A DNA stretch of 64,000 nucleotides, from positions 43,765,062 through 43,829,061 of the forward strand of contig CM067545.1 in assembly GCA_034509755.1 (NCBI GenBank), written 5' to 3'. The DNA comes from Anisodus tanguticus (taxonomy: Eukaryota; Streptophyta; Magnoliopsida; Solanales; Solanaceae). The translations under genes and the position numbers were made by a program. Positions 32,632-45,629 of this stretch are shown one piece after another (position 1 is the first letter of the stretch; each line of letters begins with the position of its first letter). The notes under the pieces were generated by a model. That model did not search any database and had not been told where the DNA came from. It saw only the letters and a list, made by a program, of their open reading frames with translations.

Positions 32632-35600
32632 TGTCGCGCCCTATTTTGACCTGGCTCGGGTCAAAGCGGAGCACAGACGTGTTCGGGTGATTCCTGGGTA
32701 AAAAGGGTTGAGGAGTCGTCACCTAATTATTTTTTATGGTGAATTAGGACACCTAAATATTAAACTATATGCTGCAATGTAAACTCCAATTTTAAGGTCT
32801 GCGAAACTAGTGAGATTCTAGGTAAGGGTTCTTTATTATCCTAAAGGGAAGAGGTTAGGCATCCTTTAAGATCCGCTAACTTGCGGTTATCCGGTCAAAC
32901 TCAGGTTAATTATTACTAGAAAAATATGTGTTTTATAAGTATAATAGATAAAAAGATGTTTGCAAATAATTAGTAAATGATGCATTTTAAAAGAAAGATA
33001 CATGTAGAGATTTTAAAAAAATATGCATTTGTATGATATTTAAAGAGAAAGACATGTAGAGTTGAAAAATATGTATTTTGACAATTGATAGTAAAACAAA
33101 TTTATTTATAATGTCAAAGAAGTAAAATTTGGGGAATCAATGAATTGTAAATTGACAAAAGATAAACTTATTCGGTATGATTTAATAAAGCAAATAAAGA
33201 TGACAAAAGTTGTTTTGAAAATCTTGAATACGCGTGACGATCCTAAAAGAAATAAACTAGCGAACGATTTCTAAGTTTGAATTTAACCGAGCCTACAAAT
33301 AAATAAGCTAGCGACGGGTTTCAAATCTTAAACTACCCTGTGAATTAATCCTAAGTTTGCATATTCTAAGCATTTCAATAGTTACATAAGTGCGATAAAT
33401 AATATTACAATACAGAGCGGGATAAAAGCTGAATAAAAGAAAGTAAATGAAATAAATAACTCCGCGGATCATTTGCCTTTATTTTTCTTTAATCCCTGCA
33501 AGCTGTCAAGAACAAGCGGTTAGAAACAGTTAAATACAAATAACTTCATATCCGTATTCAAAACAGTGAATGTTTGTGAATGTTTTGATCACGGAGGGCT
33601 CAGACTTAAATTTTGAAAAGAACATTCCAATCACGCCGTGGCTGCAAACATATGACTAATGTGGTTTATTTTGATTGCCTCGCCTACTAAACGTGTTGGT
33701 CTCTCGGTGAAATAGAAAAAGATCACTATAATCACGTCGCGGCTGCAAATATATAATTCACCTCGCCTACTAAACATGTTGATCTCGGATGAAATAAAGG
33801 TTTAAGCCTCATCATTGCCCAGAAGTTATATTTCCGTCTTTACAACTGTGGAGGCCTCAAAATCGACGGATATTTTTCATCGGCCAGTGTAGTATCGTGT
33901 TCAAATCAGTAAAATTGAAACAGTAAACAGTAGGCAGTAGGCAGCAAGCAGGAAAACAGAGGCAAAAAAAAGACAGTTTCCGAAAATGACGCGGTGTCTA
34001 GTTTAAAACAGTAAAACAGTAATTTGGAACCGAGCAGTGAACTGAAATAGAAAGCAGTACCCGAAAAGACGCGGTATTTATTCGAAACAGTAAAACAGTA
34101 AACAGTAAAACAGTGATATCCGTTGCAAGGATATTTAAAACAGTAAACTAATAAAACAGTAAGATATCCGTTGCACGGATGATTAAAACAGTTAAACTGA
34201 AAAACAGAGAATTAATGCTAAAACAGAAAATGAAAAGTGCGGCCTCGATTTCAATTTCATCGGCCTAAATGCGATATTAATAAAACAATAAAACAGTGCC
34301 AAAGAAACGAGCAGTGAGCAATTAAAGTATCCGACCCGAGTTCTGAAATCCCGGGACCGAAACAGGATTAAGAAGTATTTATGAAAAATCAAACCCGGAT
34401 CAGATTTCAACACCAATTTCAGATAACCAACATACAAGATACAAAATGCAATAATTCTGAAAAATATCCAGATCGGGTCGACCCGACCCGAATCAGTGGA
34501 GAACAACAAATCGAATCTTTTTTCAGCAAATTCAGATAACCAAATATGCAAAATGCGAAACGCAAGGATTCTGGAAATATAACCAAATCGGGTCGACCCG
34601 ACCCGGGTCAGTGATCCGACCCGAAATCAGTGACCCGAAATCAATGAAGAAACAACGAATCGAATTTTTCAGCAATTTCAGATAACCAATATGCAAGATG
34701 CGAAATGCAATAATTCTGAAAATATTGCCCAAACCGGGTCGACCCGACCCGGGTCAGTAACCCGACCCGAATCAGAAGCAAACCCGAATCAGATTTTTCA
34801 TTTTTCAGATAACCAATAATAACAACAGCAACAATGCAAGAAATTTGGAAATTCAAACCGGGCCGACCCGACCCGGGTCAGTAACCCGACCCGAATAGGA
34901 GATCCAACCCGACATCAAATAATTCCATCAATTCCAGATAACCAACATACAAAAATATGAAATGCAAGAATTCTGAAAATATCCAAATCGGATCGACCCG
35001 ATCCGGGTCAGTGACCCGAATCCGAAATCAAATGATCCAAACCCAAATCAGATTTTAACACCAAATTCAGATAACCAATAACAAGAAAATGAAATGCAAG
35101 CATTCTGAAAATGTTACCCGAACCGGGTCGACCCGAACCGGGTCAGTGACCCGACCCGAATCGGAAAACTAAAAATCAGAGAATCAAAGGGGAGAACAAA
35201 CCTTTTCGGACTTGATTCTTGAATAACAAGGAAGGCAAATGCTTACAATCAAGAACACAACAAAATATTTATGTATATATGGAATAATCTTCCAAAAAAT
35301 CCTCCAAAAAATCTGTTTTTCTCTCGAAAATCCCCCCCCTAAAATGAAGAACAACATGGGGTATTTATAGGTGGATTCCCCCCTAAAAAACGAGTTTGAA
35401 ATTCGAAATAAAGGATAAAAAATCCGATTTTGGAAGCGGATTTTGGGGGGTATGGGTTGCGGATTTTATGGGTGTCAGCGTAACAGCGGGGGGTTGGTGG
35501 CGGCAGGGGTGAGGTGACCGGCGACGTGGGGTCGCCGGTATGGGGTGTGGGGTCGGCGGCGATTTGGGAGAAAGATAGGGTTTGAGATTTTTGATTTTTT

Positions 35601-36261
35601 TGTTTTTTGGTTTGGGGAATTAAAAGGGGAGGTCGACCGGGTCGGGTTTTGGGCTGCGGGTGGGTTTTTAATTTGGGGATTGGGCTTGGGTTTTTTTAAT
35701 TTGGGGGTTGGGCTTGTGGGTCGGCCGGTTGGGCCTGGTTTTGGGTTAAGGGGATAAAAGGGAATGGGTTTGGGGTATTGGGCTGGTCCGGTTGGGCTTG
35801 TTTGATTTGGGGGGGAAATAAAGGGAGAAGGTTTGTTGGGCTTTGGTTTGGAAGATTTGGGTAGGAATTGTTTTGTGGGTTAAGAAATAAAATGGGTTAG
35901 AAATTGAAAAATATAAAAGGGGTTTAATATTAAAAGATATTATTTTTGTTTTGTAAAAGATGTGAATTATTTAAAATAACATAACGACGTGATAATAATA
36001 AAATATAATATTTGCGAAATGTTTAATGTTTAATAAAAAATGGAAATGCGATGCAATTTTGCGAAAATAAAATAACATAGAATTTTTGGATAAAACTTAT
36101 GATTATGATAAAGAATGCAAATGACAGTAAAAACGCGAATAATAATAATAATAAGATATATACACATATATGTCTATATTTTAAAATTGTTTTAAAAGTG
36201 TCAAAAATATTAAAAATTACGAATAAAATCATAAAAGATGGGACAAAATTGGGTGTCAAGA
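32632..36261 (-). repeat. 3' LTR of B
   Basis: 3630 bp. The inner end reads TCTTGACACC on the minus strand, so the terminal TG has mutated to TC. Inside are a block of repeats around the palindrome GGGTCGACCC (34460-35160), short hairpin modules ATCCGTTGCACGGAT (34118-34180), CAGTAAAACAG-type repeats (33900-34200), and a GC-rich segment (35450-35850). Other open stretches inside it are not genes. Confidence 0.9.
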
Positions 36262-36644
36262 GATGCCCCTCTTTGGACGGAGACGATGAAAGAGTTTTCG
36301 GCCAAAGAAGTTGACTGAGTAGCCAATTTTGTCCTGATCATCGGGACTGCATGGTAAGAAATAGAATCCCGATGGGGTAGAGAAGTTGCAAAAAGATGGT
36401 GCACATTCAAGAAACAATGCCCCAGTGTCGACTTAGGATGACACTGGTCGCAGATGCGAGAAATTAATGGGAAAGAGCGGGTCGACGTTCGAAGTAGGTC
36501 GTTGACCAATTTGCCTCGGTTCGCCGTAAGAGATAGTTCCACGCTGTGATGAAGTTCCTGCAAATTAAAAACTCCTGCAAACTAAAGCTTAAGATATAAT
36601 TAGTGTATAACTGCTGAGAAAAATTGTAGAGAAAATAACTTTGA

Positions 36645-36785
36645 AATACCCGCATTAGGAGGTGGGCGCCTGACTGAAATTAAAATACCCTTATTATAAG
36701 GTGGGCGCCTGACTGAAATTAAAATACCCGCATTATAAGGTGGGTGCCTGACTAAAATTAAAATACCCATTTTATGAGGCGGAGT
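36645..36785 (-). repeat. Short version of the 39-bp repeat in B (3-4 copies)
   Basis: Units reading, on the plus strand, AGGTGGGCGCCTGACTGAAA followed by TTAAAATACCC, period about 38-39 bp, decaying to the right. They match the 27-copy array of A in reverse and sit at the same place, upstream of the purine tract. Confidence 0.8.
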
Positions 36786-36789
36786 GCTT

Positions 36790-37740
36790 GAAATGACGCC
36801 ATTGGATCGACGTGTTGTGTTGAAGACGTCGTTGTAATGTTGTTGATTTCGATGTTGTATAGACTTTGCTGATGTCGTCGTTGTATAGACGTTGATGATG
36901 TCGTCGTTGTATAGACTTTGCTGATGTCGTCGTTGTTGTAAAAAATAGTTGTCGTGCTGCCGTAACGTCGTGGACGTTGTTGTAATGTTGTTAAAGATAG
37001 TTGATGTGCTGCAATGACGTCAATGACGTTGTTATAATGCTGTAAAAAATAGCTGCTGCGTTGAAGACATCATTGTAATGTTGTTGACGTCGTTGTAATG
37101 CTGTAAAAGATATTTGTTGTGCTGCAGTAACGTCGATGATGTTGTTGTAATGATATTTGCTGTTGCAGATAGCTGTTGTGCTGAAGGTGTCGTTGTAATG
37201 ATGTTTGAAGATAGTTGATGTGCTGAAGACGTCATTTATAATGAAGTTGACGTCGTTGAGATGCGGTAAAAGATAGTTGCTGCGTTGTCGTAAAAGATAG
37301 TTGTTGCGCTGAAGACGTCATTGTAATGTTGTTGACGTCGTTGAGATGCTGTAAAAGATATTTGTTGCGTTGTCGTAAAAGATAGTTGCTGCATTGAAGA
37401 CGTCATTGTAATGCTGTTGACGTCGTCGAGATGTGGTAAAAGATAGTTGTCGTATTGCCGTAAAAGATAGTTGCTGCATTGAAGACGTCATTGTAATGTT
37501 GTTGACGTCGTCGAGATGCGGTAAAAGATAGTTGCTGCGTTGCCGTAAAAGATAGTTGCTGCGTTGAAGACGTCATTGTAATGCTGTTGACGTCGTCGAA
37601 ATGCGGTAAAAGATAGTTGTCGTATTGCCGTAAAAGATAGTTGCGGCATTGCCGTAAAAGATAGTTGCTGTTTTGAAGACGTCATTGTAATGCTGTTGAC
37701 GTCGTTGAGATGCGATAAAAGATAGTTGTGACGTCCTTGC
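36790..37740 (-). repeat. GACGTC-rich degenerate tandem repeats in B 3' region
   Basis: About ten degenerate units of 60-110 bp built from GAAGACGTCATTGTAATG, TTGTTGACGTCGTTGAGATG and GTAAAAGATAGTTGCTGC. The same GACGTC core appears in A around its 39-bp array (CAACGACGTCAT near 49390, 49450 and 50555). Open stretches here reflect the repeats only. Confidence 0.75.
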
Positions 37741-38689
37741 CGTCCATTTGCTGTAATATGGTTCCACGTTGTGCTGAATCCTCCGTTGATTCAAACTCTT
37801 GTGGACCCCGAATTGAAATGTCACCCAGACGAAAATATGATGCGACATCCTTGTCGTCGTTTGGGTGTAAATGACGTTCTTGCCGTCAGTTTACTGTAAT
37901 AGATGGTTCCACTTCAGTTTGCTGTGTTTAAGCTCCTGTGATATGAAATAACATCATTGTGCAGACATAATGGTTGGGCCTCTGTAGGTCAAGACGATGT
38001 CTTTGTATAGATGCAAAACAGGAACGTAATCCTTGTTGTGAGTTGTGGTGCAGAAATTCTTTGTGAAGTTGATCATAAATGATGTGGCTTCTCTGCTTCT
38101 TTCAACCTGAAGAACCTGTACTCAAAGAAAATTTGTGAGTTCGGGGGAGGGGCGGTTGATTCGCGTTGACTTTGTAACTTTGGCTCTTGATAGTTGCATG
38201 TCCTGCTGATTTGGACCTGTAGCCCCTGTCTAGTTCCCAGTCTTGGCTAACCGCTAATGGAAACATTTGTTGAAAACAATTTGTTTATATGAAAGTAGGC
38301 ATATCAATAAAAAGTTCTTGTCGAACTCTAATGAAAATTTTTGTTGAAAATAATTTGCTTATGAGAAAGTATGCATATCAGTAAAAGCTCTTACCGAACT
38401 CTAATGAAAATATTTATTGAAAATAATTCGCTTATGAGAAAGTAGGCATATATGTAAAAAGTTATGTCGAGCAGTGACACGCGGTGAAACAAAGCAAACG
38501 TCCTATCCAAAATTCTTCTGGCTGAAGGCTTGTTTTGCCGATGATTTTCCATGTCTATCGGCGTTTTCTTGCAGTGATCCCTTTAAAAATGCCCCAGTTT
38601 CCGATATGGGAGGATGATGAACTTTCGAACGGACAACTGAGTCTTGTCTGGGTTGCTTGCATGTCCTATCAGGGTGATCAGATGGGTGC

Positions 38690-38995
38690 AAATTGTCATA
38701 TGTGAGATAAAGTGAAAAAATATTTCCTAATGGTGGGACCGAAGCCGATTTAGGCCGCCTACGTATCCCCATGAGGGAATCAGGTCATGACGTAGTTCAT
38801 GTAGCAAACAAGAGATTTGTAAGGATTTTCTGAAAATGGGACCGAAGCCGATGTGGCCGCCTACGTATCCCACCAAGGGAATCAGGTCAGAACGTAGTTC
38901 ATGTTACAAGTAAAAAGGAACTTGGGGAAATTTGTGATCTAAAGAAACGGAACCCTACGTGGGTTCTATGCGTATCCCGCCGAGGGAGCGCAACT
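38690..38995 (-). repeat. Hairpin repeats in B 3' region (three copies)
   Basis: Copies at 38759-38797, 38861-38900 and 38966-38994 (minus strand). The first two have an outer stem CTACGT/ACGTAG and an inner stem TCCC/GGGA with variable loops. The third replaces the outer stem by TGCG/CGCA and keeps the inner one. The same repeat occurs seven times in element A. Confidence 0.75.
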
Positions 38996-39039
38996 TTTAC
39001 AACATAGAAAAAAGTATTACATAGAGAATAACTAATCTT

Positions 39040-39430
39040 AGATATGGTATCTCTTCATTGCATCTGTATTGATGGTTTTTTGCCATTCTATTCTAATAAG
39101 GTTGCCCCGGACAACTGCGTCCATCTGCTTTTCATCAATCAGTCTCTTAGTATATGATTTTGTATCCACTTGACTGCGAAAGATATATCATTGCCCTAGT
39201 AGAAGTCCTGATCGTAGTATGGTAGCCAAAGAGTACAAATGGCAAACGTCCTTGCCAATGCTTGTAACTATCAACCATCTTGATGTTTCATCCAAATCTG
39301 GCTTTGACATTATTCCAAAAAATGCCCCAATTCTTCCGGTTGTGAGTCTTCCTTATATTCTTCGAAGCCTTGCTTGTTTGTTTCAAATGTGTCACACATT
39401 ATCGACAGATTAGTTTGCATGATGAAAAAG
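39040..39430 (-). pseudogene. B pol scraps (pre-RT linker and pol C-terminus)
   Basis: Minus-strand remnants after gag. At about 39310-39400, MCDTFETNKQGFEEYKEDSQ and PEELGHFLE resemble the acidic linker that precedes RT in Tat/Ogre polyproteins. At about 39045-39165, RLIDEKQMDAVVRGNLIRIE then INTDAMKRYHI resemble the end of the integrase/pol C-terminus. The RT, RNase H and integrase core that should lie between are missing, a deletion of several kilobases. Recognition is by memory of the family and should be tested by alignment. Confidence 0.6.
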
Positions 39431-39591
39431 AAAAGAAAATCATTAAACAAAACAGATTTTAAAATAGCAAAAGCAATGCAGATTTGTCTTTTTAAGCTTT
39501 CAAAAGGTAGAGGCAAAACACATTAAATGCATATATGTGATTCAGGCCTCAATCTGAATCGCATTGTTTCATCAAATATTAATGCAGTTGA

Positions 39592-41979
39592 CTAGTTTCC
39601 GGGAGAAACAAGGCTGGGGCACAGGTCCAGTTTTCCCAAATCATCTTCTTGCTCTGCATCCCAAATGGTTGAGTCTTTAGCGTAATCATCGAGAATCACA
39701 ATGCATCCTGCTTCTTCTTCAGTAATGAAAAGACTTTTGAATCCCTCAACGAGGTTGGCTGCATTGTCCTCATTTGATTCCTGAGTGGCGCATGCTTTGA
39801 CGAATGATTGACTCAGAGGTGGAACAGGCTTTGGCAAAAGAGCATCTCTCTTCCTTCGGAGATTGGTTGATAGGACTTTTCCAAGAAAAGATGGTGCCAT
39901 GGCCCGCGACTTTGGAGGAAGTACTTCTACTCCGAACGGTGCCCTCAATTGGACTGTAATCATAGGGGTGACAAAGGCTGATGATTTAACCTTTTCCTTT
40001 CTCTGGACTGGCACAATAGTCCCTCCCAAGTTGTGTTCTTCATCAACAGTAATCAGGTTCACATTTGCATCGTCATGATCTGGCAAAGAGTTATCATTTA
40101 CATTAGAGGAAGGTCCTTTCAGTTGGATAACTCCTTCTTTGATCAATGTCTCGATGTTGTCTCTGAGGGCGTAGCAATTTTCAGTGTCATGCCCAGGGAT
40201 TCCCGAGTGGTATGCACAATGCTTAGTCTCATCGTGCCATTTTGGAACAGGATTGGGGACATTTCCTTGGATAGGCTAGAGTATCCCTGCGGTTCTCAGT
40301 CGTTCATATAACTGGGCTCGAGGTTCGGCTAAAGGTGTATAGGTTTTTACTGGCTTTCTTTCGTGTTTTCCACGGGGTCTGGGTGCGTTTGGTAGATGGA
40401 CTCGTGGCTGAGGTAAGTATGCGGGCTGATATTACGGTGGATTCGGATAGACAGGTGCTCGAGGCAGGCTATATATTGGCTGGGTATGGTAGACAGGGTA
40501 AGGAGCAGGTGGGTATTGATAGTAAGGTTGAGGGATTTGGGCGTATGGGCGATAATAGGAAGGCTGAGGACTTTGGTTGTTTTGATTGTAGTAGGGAGGC
40601 TGGGGTGATGGCATTTGGTAGGTTGACATTTGATTTGGCCTATGTTTCTGAACTGTCACCACAGAGGACACTCCGTCTCTCTTCCTCTTTACTGCTCCCT
40701 CAAATGAGTCAGACTGGATTGTCTCATTCGTTGCTTGCAATGCTACAAAGTTTGTAATTCTTCCTGTTCTGATTCCCTCTTCTATGAAATCTCCCATCCT
40801 TATAACTTCAGAGAAACTTCGTCCTATGACGCTTATCATTCTCTCATAGTATGTTGCATCTTTCAAAGATTGTACAAAGAGAGTGGTCATCTCACTTTCT
40901 TCTATCGGGGGTTGAACTTTCGCTGCTTCTGCCCTCCACTTCATGGCATATTCTCTGAAGGTCTCTGTGGACTTCTTTTCCAACTTCATCAGATAAAATC
41001 TGTCCAAGACTGTGTCAGTGTTGAATTTAAATCTATCCACGAAATCTTGTGCCATCGTGCCCCAATTACGCCATTTTCGCGGGTTTTGGCTCGTGTACCA
41101 GTCGAGTGCTTCTCCTGTTAAACTCCTTACGAACAACTTCATTATGATGGCCTGGTCTTTACCTACCCCAATCAGTTTGTCATAGTATGATCTTAAATGA
41201 GCGTGAGGATTTCCTTTCCCATCAAACAAACCAAATTTTGGCACCTTATATCCTACAGGCAATTCAATGTCGGGATGCACGCACAGATCTTCGTACTCGA
41301 GTCCTTCATGCCCCTTGCTGGTTTGGATATTCTTGAATGCTTCTTTTAGGCTGTGAATCTCTCTCGCCACACTTTCATCGGTTCTTATCCTTACCCGCCT
41401 GTCCATTTCTTCACACTGACTAATTTCCTGAAGAGCCATGTTTGGTACTGTGGTAGTAAAAGGTTGAGCTTCCGTTGCACATACTGGTGGCACATACTGC
41501 TCGATGTGATCAACGATGTGTGCCATCAATATGTGTGTGGCTGCTGGGTGATTTTGTGTGGAAGGGGTGTTTTGGATGAGTGGGGTAATTTGGGTATGTG
41601 GAGTTGTGAATGAGGCCGGATCATTTTGTAGCGAGCTTTGTTGTGGACTTGCTTGCGGATTAGTGTGTTGTGGATTGGTTTTGCATAGTGGCGAATTATC
41701 GGGGAGGTTTTGGGTAAATGGCGATTCAGGAGATGAAAAATTTTGGGGTGCAGTTGCATTCGTCCCTTGTTCAGGGAGTGGGGTACTGGCGCTAATGGAC
41801 AGGTCGGTGAGATTTTGGAGCCGCTCTATCTCAGTCTGCATGGTTGTCATCTGTTGTAACAGTTGGGCGATGTATTTTTCTTGGATGGTAGCATTTCTAT
41901 TTTCCAAAGCCTCTGGTTCATCTCTTGAAAGAGTGATAAGTTCCAGGCCAGTCTGTTCGGATGCATCTGAATCAGTCAT
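39592..41979 (-). pseudogene. B gag and gag C-terminal/protease-linker region
   Basis: Starts at Met 41979, 67 bp from the A insertion. Residues 1-515 are open to TAA 40432-40434. The N-terminus has QLLQQMTTMQTEIERLQNL, a likely coiled coil, then a Pro/Thr/Gln-rich linker with TPSTQN-type repeats. The Retrotrans_gag domain lies at about 225-390: FDGKGNPHAHLRSYYDKL, LTGEALDWYTSQNPRKW and ETFREYAMKWRAEAAKVQPP. The C-terminus is Pro/Tyr-rich. Beyond the stop the same frame continues (second stop, TAG near 40277) through a CAYHSGIPGHDTENCYALRD motif, a C-x2-H...H-x4-C zinc-finger-like motif typical of Tat-lineage gag, and an acidic segment to 39592. Only two stops separate this from one reading frame, so it is fairly young. 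Gag would form particles and could act in trans on A. Confidence 0.9.
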
Positions 41980-42050
41980 TTTGCTGAAGGATTGTGCCTT
42001 TGATCTCGTGAAGTATGGTTGATCCGCCAGTTTTAGTCAACGCAAATCAA

Positions 42051-45000
42051 TGTTGACACCCAATTTTGTCCCATCTTTTTGGATTTTATTAGCAATTTTT
42101 AATATTTTTGACACTTTAAAACAATTTTAAAATATAGGCATATATATGTATATATATCATTATTATTAGTATTATTTGCATTTTTTATTTGTCATTTGCA
42201 TTTTAATATCACAATCATACTTTTACTCTAATATTATATGTTATTTTTATTTTCGCAAAACGGCATTGCATTTTGATTTTTTAATTTAAGCATCAAGCAT
42301 TTCACAAATATTATATAATATCATATTGTCATCTTTACAATTTATAAATTTTGCAAAGCTTTCTTTTTATATAATAAAACCCCTTTTATATTTTTAAACT
42401 CACCACCCACTTTTTATTTCCCTAACCCAAAATAATTCCTACCCAACCCAAACTAAAACCCATTTTTCGTCCAAGCCCAACCATCACCCATTTATTTCCC
42501 CAACCCAAAACAATTCCAAACCCACACTCCGAGGCCCAATCGGATCGGCCCATTGACCAAACACCCATTTTCTTATACCCAATTCCCTTCCCTTTAATAA
42601 AACACACAAAACCCTACACTAAAAAAAAAAAGAAAATCATTCTCTCTCTCTCTTTTCAAAACCGCCGCACACCCCCATACCCCCTAACCCCGACGCGACC
42701 CCACACCCCATACCGGCGACCCCACGTCGCCGGTCACCACGCCACCAGCCACCCTACACCACCCACACCACCGTCGGTTTTGGGGGTTTTTGAGGTCCTA
42801 AGTCCAAAAAATGAGGGTTCCGGTTTACTTTCGTTGGTGGTTTCCGTTTATTTTGTTGGTGGTTTCCGTTCATTTTGTTGTTGGTTTCCGGTTTACTTTT
42901 GTTGGTGCTTTTGGTATTTTTGTTGGTGGTTTTCGATGCCGATGTTGGTGGTTTTGGAACTTTTGTTGGTGGTTTCCGGTCTGTTTTGGTGGTTTTATTT
43001 CCGGTCGATTTTTATGATGCTGCTTTCTCGGGTCACAATCCGGGTCGGGTCACTATTCGGGTCGGGTCAACCCGATATAGGTAAGTTTTCCCATATTTTT
43101 ATGCTTTTATATCTTCTTGTTGGTTATCTGAAATGTGGGAAAAATCTGTTCCGGGTCGGGTCACTGTTCCGGGTCGGGTCACTGACCCGGATCGGTCAAA
43201 TTCCAGATTTTGTGTATTTATATTTTGTTGTTGGTTATCTGTAATTTGGAAGAAAATCGATTCGGGTTGAAAAACATCCGATTCGGGTTAGGTCGACCCG
43301 GTTCGGTCAAATTCCAAATTTTTGTGTATTTATATTTTGTTGATGGTTATCTGTAATTTGGAAGAAAATCGATTCGGGTTGAAAAACATCCGATTCGGGT
43401 CGGGTCATTGACCCGTGTCGGGTCGACCCGGTTCGGTTAAAATCCGGATTTTTGTATGTTTATATTGTGTTTTTGGTTATCTGAAAATTTGGGAAGAATT
43501 TGATTCGGGTTGAAATATCCGATCCGGGTCGGGTCGACCCGGTTCGAATAATTTTTCAGATTTTTGTGTGTTAATATTTTGTTGTTGGTTATCTGAAAAT
43601 TCCAAAAAAATGTTTGATTCCGGGTCGGGTCACTTTGTTCGAACCCGGTCCGATTTTTTCCGAATCTGCTTCGGTCCAAAAAATTCGAATTCGGGTCGGA
43701 CGTTTTAATTGCAAACTGTTGGTTTATTTTGGCATTTAAATATTCATACACGGATATCTTGTATTTTGCTGCTTTATCATTCTAACTAATACTGCATTTA
43801 GGCCGATGAAATTAAATTCGAGGCCGCGCTTTTCTTTTTTTTTGTTTCTCTGTTTTTTTAATTTACTGTTTTCAACATCCGTGCCACGGATATGTACTGT
43901 TTACTGTTTTTGAATTAAATACTGCATTTTGGCCGATGAAATTAAATTCGAGGCCGCACTTTTTTTCGTTTCGCTTCTCTGTTTACTGTTTTCTTTAACA
44001 TCCGTGCAATGGATTACTGTTTTATTTGTTTTAACTAACACTGCATTTAGGCCGATGAAATTAAATTCGAGGCCGCTCTTCTTTTTCGTTTCGTTTCTCT
44101 GTTTTCTGTTTTTCTGTTTACTGTTTTAAACATCCGTGCAACGGATATATTGTTGTTTTACTATTTTATTGTTTTTAACTAACACTACACTTAGGCCGAT
44201 GAAATTGAATTCGAGGCCGCGTTTTTGTTTCTCTGTTTTATTATTTTTTACTGTTTTAAACCAAATACCACACTGGCCGATGAAAAAATATCCGTCGATT
44301 TTTTAGGCCTCCACAGTTGTAAAGACGGAAAATAAAACTTCTGGGCAAGGATGAAACTTAAATCTTTTTCACCCGAGAGACCAACATGTTCGGTAGGCAA
44401 GGCAACTAAAATGACCAACGAGTCATATGTTAGCAGCCACGACGTGATTGGAATGATCTTTTCAAAATTTAAGTCTGAGCCCTCCGTAATCAAAACATTT
44501 ATTGTTTTGGATACGAATCCGAAGTTATGTATATTCAATTGTTTCTAACCGTTTATTCTTGACAGCTTGCAAAGATAAGTCAAAGAAGGCAAATACCCCT
44601 CGGAGATTTCTTATTTTTTGTCGTTGTCTTTTACTTTCTTTAATTCAGCTTTATTTTCATTCTGCATTGTAATATTATTGTACTCGTGAAATTATTGAAA
44701 TTGGAAACCCATCGCTAGGTTATCTATATTTAGGCTCGTCACCCATACAATTTACATTGCATATATTTTTATCAATTTTCATACAAATGCATATTTATAC
44801 TTTTTTCATCTTTACATGTATATTAATGCCATACAAATGCATACTTGTACAAAATGCATCATTTTATTAACATCTTGCAACATTATTTTTATATTTGTAA
44901 AAAATGTATTTTTCTTAGCATAACAATTAACCTGAATTTGATCGGATAACCGCAAGTTAGCGGATCTTAAAGGATGCCTAACCCCTTTCCTTTAGGGTAA

Positions 45001-45204
45001 TAAAGAACCCTTACCTAGAATTTCATTAGTTTCGTAGGCCACAAAATCGGAGTTTATTTTGCAGCATTTAGTTAGCAATCAGGTGTCCTAATTCACCTTA
45101 GAATAATTAGGTGGCGACTCCTCAAGCAAGCATTTTTTGTCCAATCCAGAGGAGATCGACCCATCGCGTCGCGGAACCCTCGCAGGTCAAAATCGGGCGC
45201 GACA
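42051..45204 (+). repeat. 5' LTR of A
   Basis: 3154 bp. In order: AT-rich start, pyrimidine-rich CCCAACCC-type segment (42420-42600), a (CT)n run near 42642, a GTTGGTGGTTTCCG-type T/G-rich repeat block (42830-43000), GGGTCGACCC palindrome repeats (43020-43560), modules GGCCGATGAAATTAAATTCG alternating with ATCCGTGCAACGGAT hairpins (43800-44230), and the GCGCGACA end. TATATAATAAAACCCC near 42368 is a possible TATA box. Confidence 0.92.
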
Positions 45205-45207
45205 GCA

Positions 45208-45225
45208 TGGCGACTCCACTGGGGA
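45208..45225 (+). other. Primer-binding site of A (tRNA-Arg)
   Basis: TGGCGACTCCACTGGGGA, three bases after the LTR end; identical to the site in B. Confidence 0.82.
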
Positions 45226-45629
45226 AATTCAGGTTCTTAACCATAGCAAGTTCAGGTTAATTATTATTGCGCTTTATTTTGCTTCTTATTTATTCGACTG
45301 CTTCTAATTGTTTCCCTTTTGAAATTTTGTATGTTTAACTTCTTTAATTGCTATATTCTTTTATTGCTTTCCTTAAATTGGCATTTCGCTCATATTTCTT
45401 CCACTATGGAAAATTGACACTATCACACATTACACGCGAGGTGTGTTTTGCGCACCCGCAAATTCTTTCAAATTACCAAATTTTAGGAGAGTTGGCGTAT
45501 ACGCGGAGTGTCCGGACCATCCGGAGGCCGCGTAGCCTTCTCACTCGAGTAGTCCGCTCGGGAACCTTGAGTCCAGTAAGCCTAATCTTAGTAAATTTAG
45601 GATAGAGCTATACCCTTTTATTTTTAATC

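Noticed and set aside
35545..35757. Gly/Trp-rich frame of 70 codons, identical at 57820-58032
   Set aside because: G-rich segment of the two B LTRs; duplication is due to the LTR pair, not a gene family.
42780..43244. Open frames rich in Val, Phe and Trp in the A LTRs (also 51583-51870)
   Set aside because: They arise from GTTGGTGGTTTCC-type repeats; the two LTR copies simply repeat the same artefact.
45208..45225. tRNA gene fragment
   Set aside because: The 18-bp match to tRNA-Arg is the primer-binding site; no anticodon arm or other tRNA parts are present.
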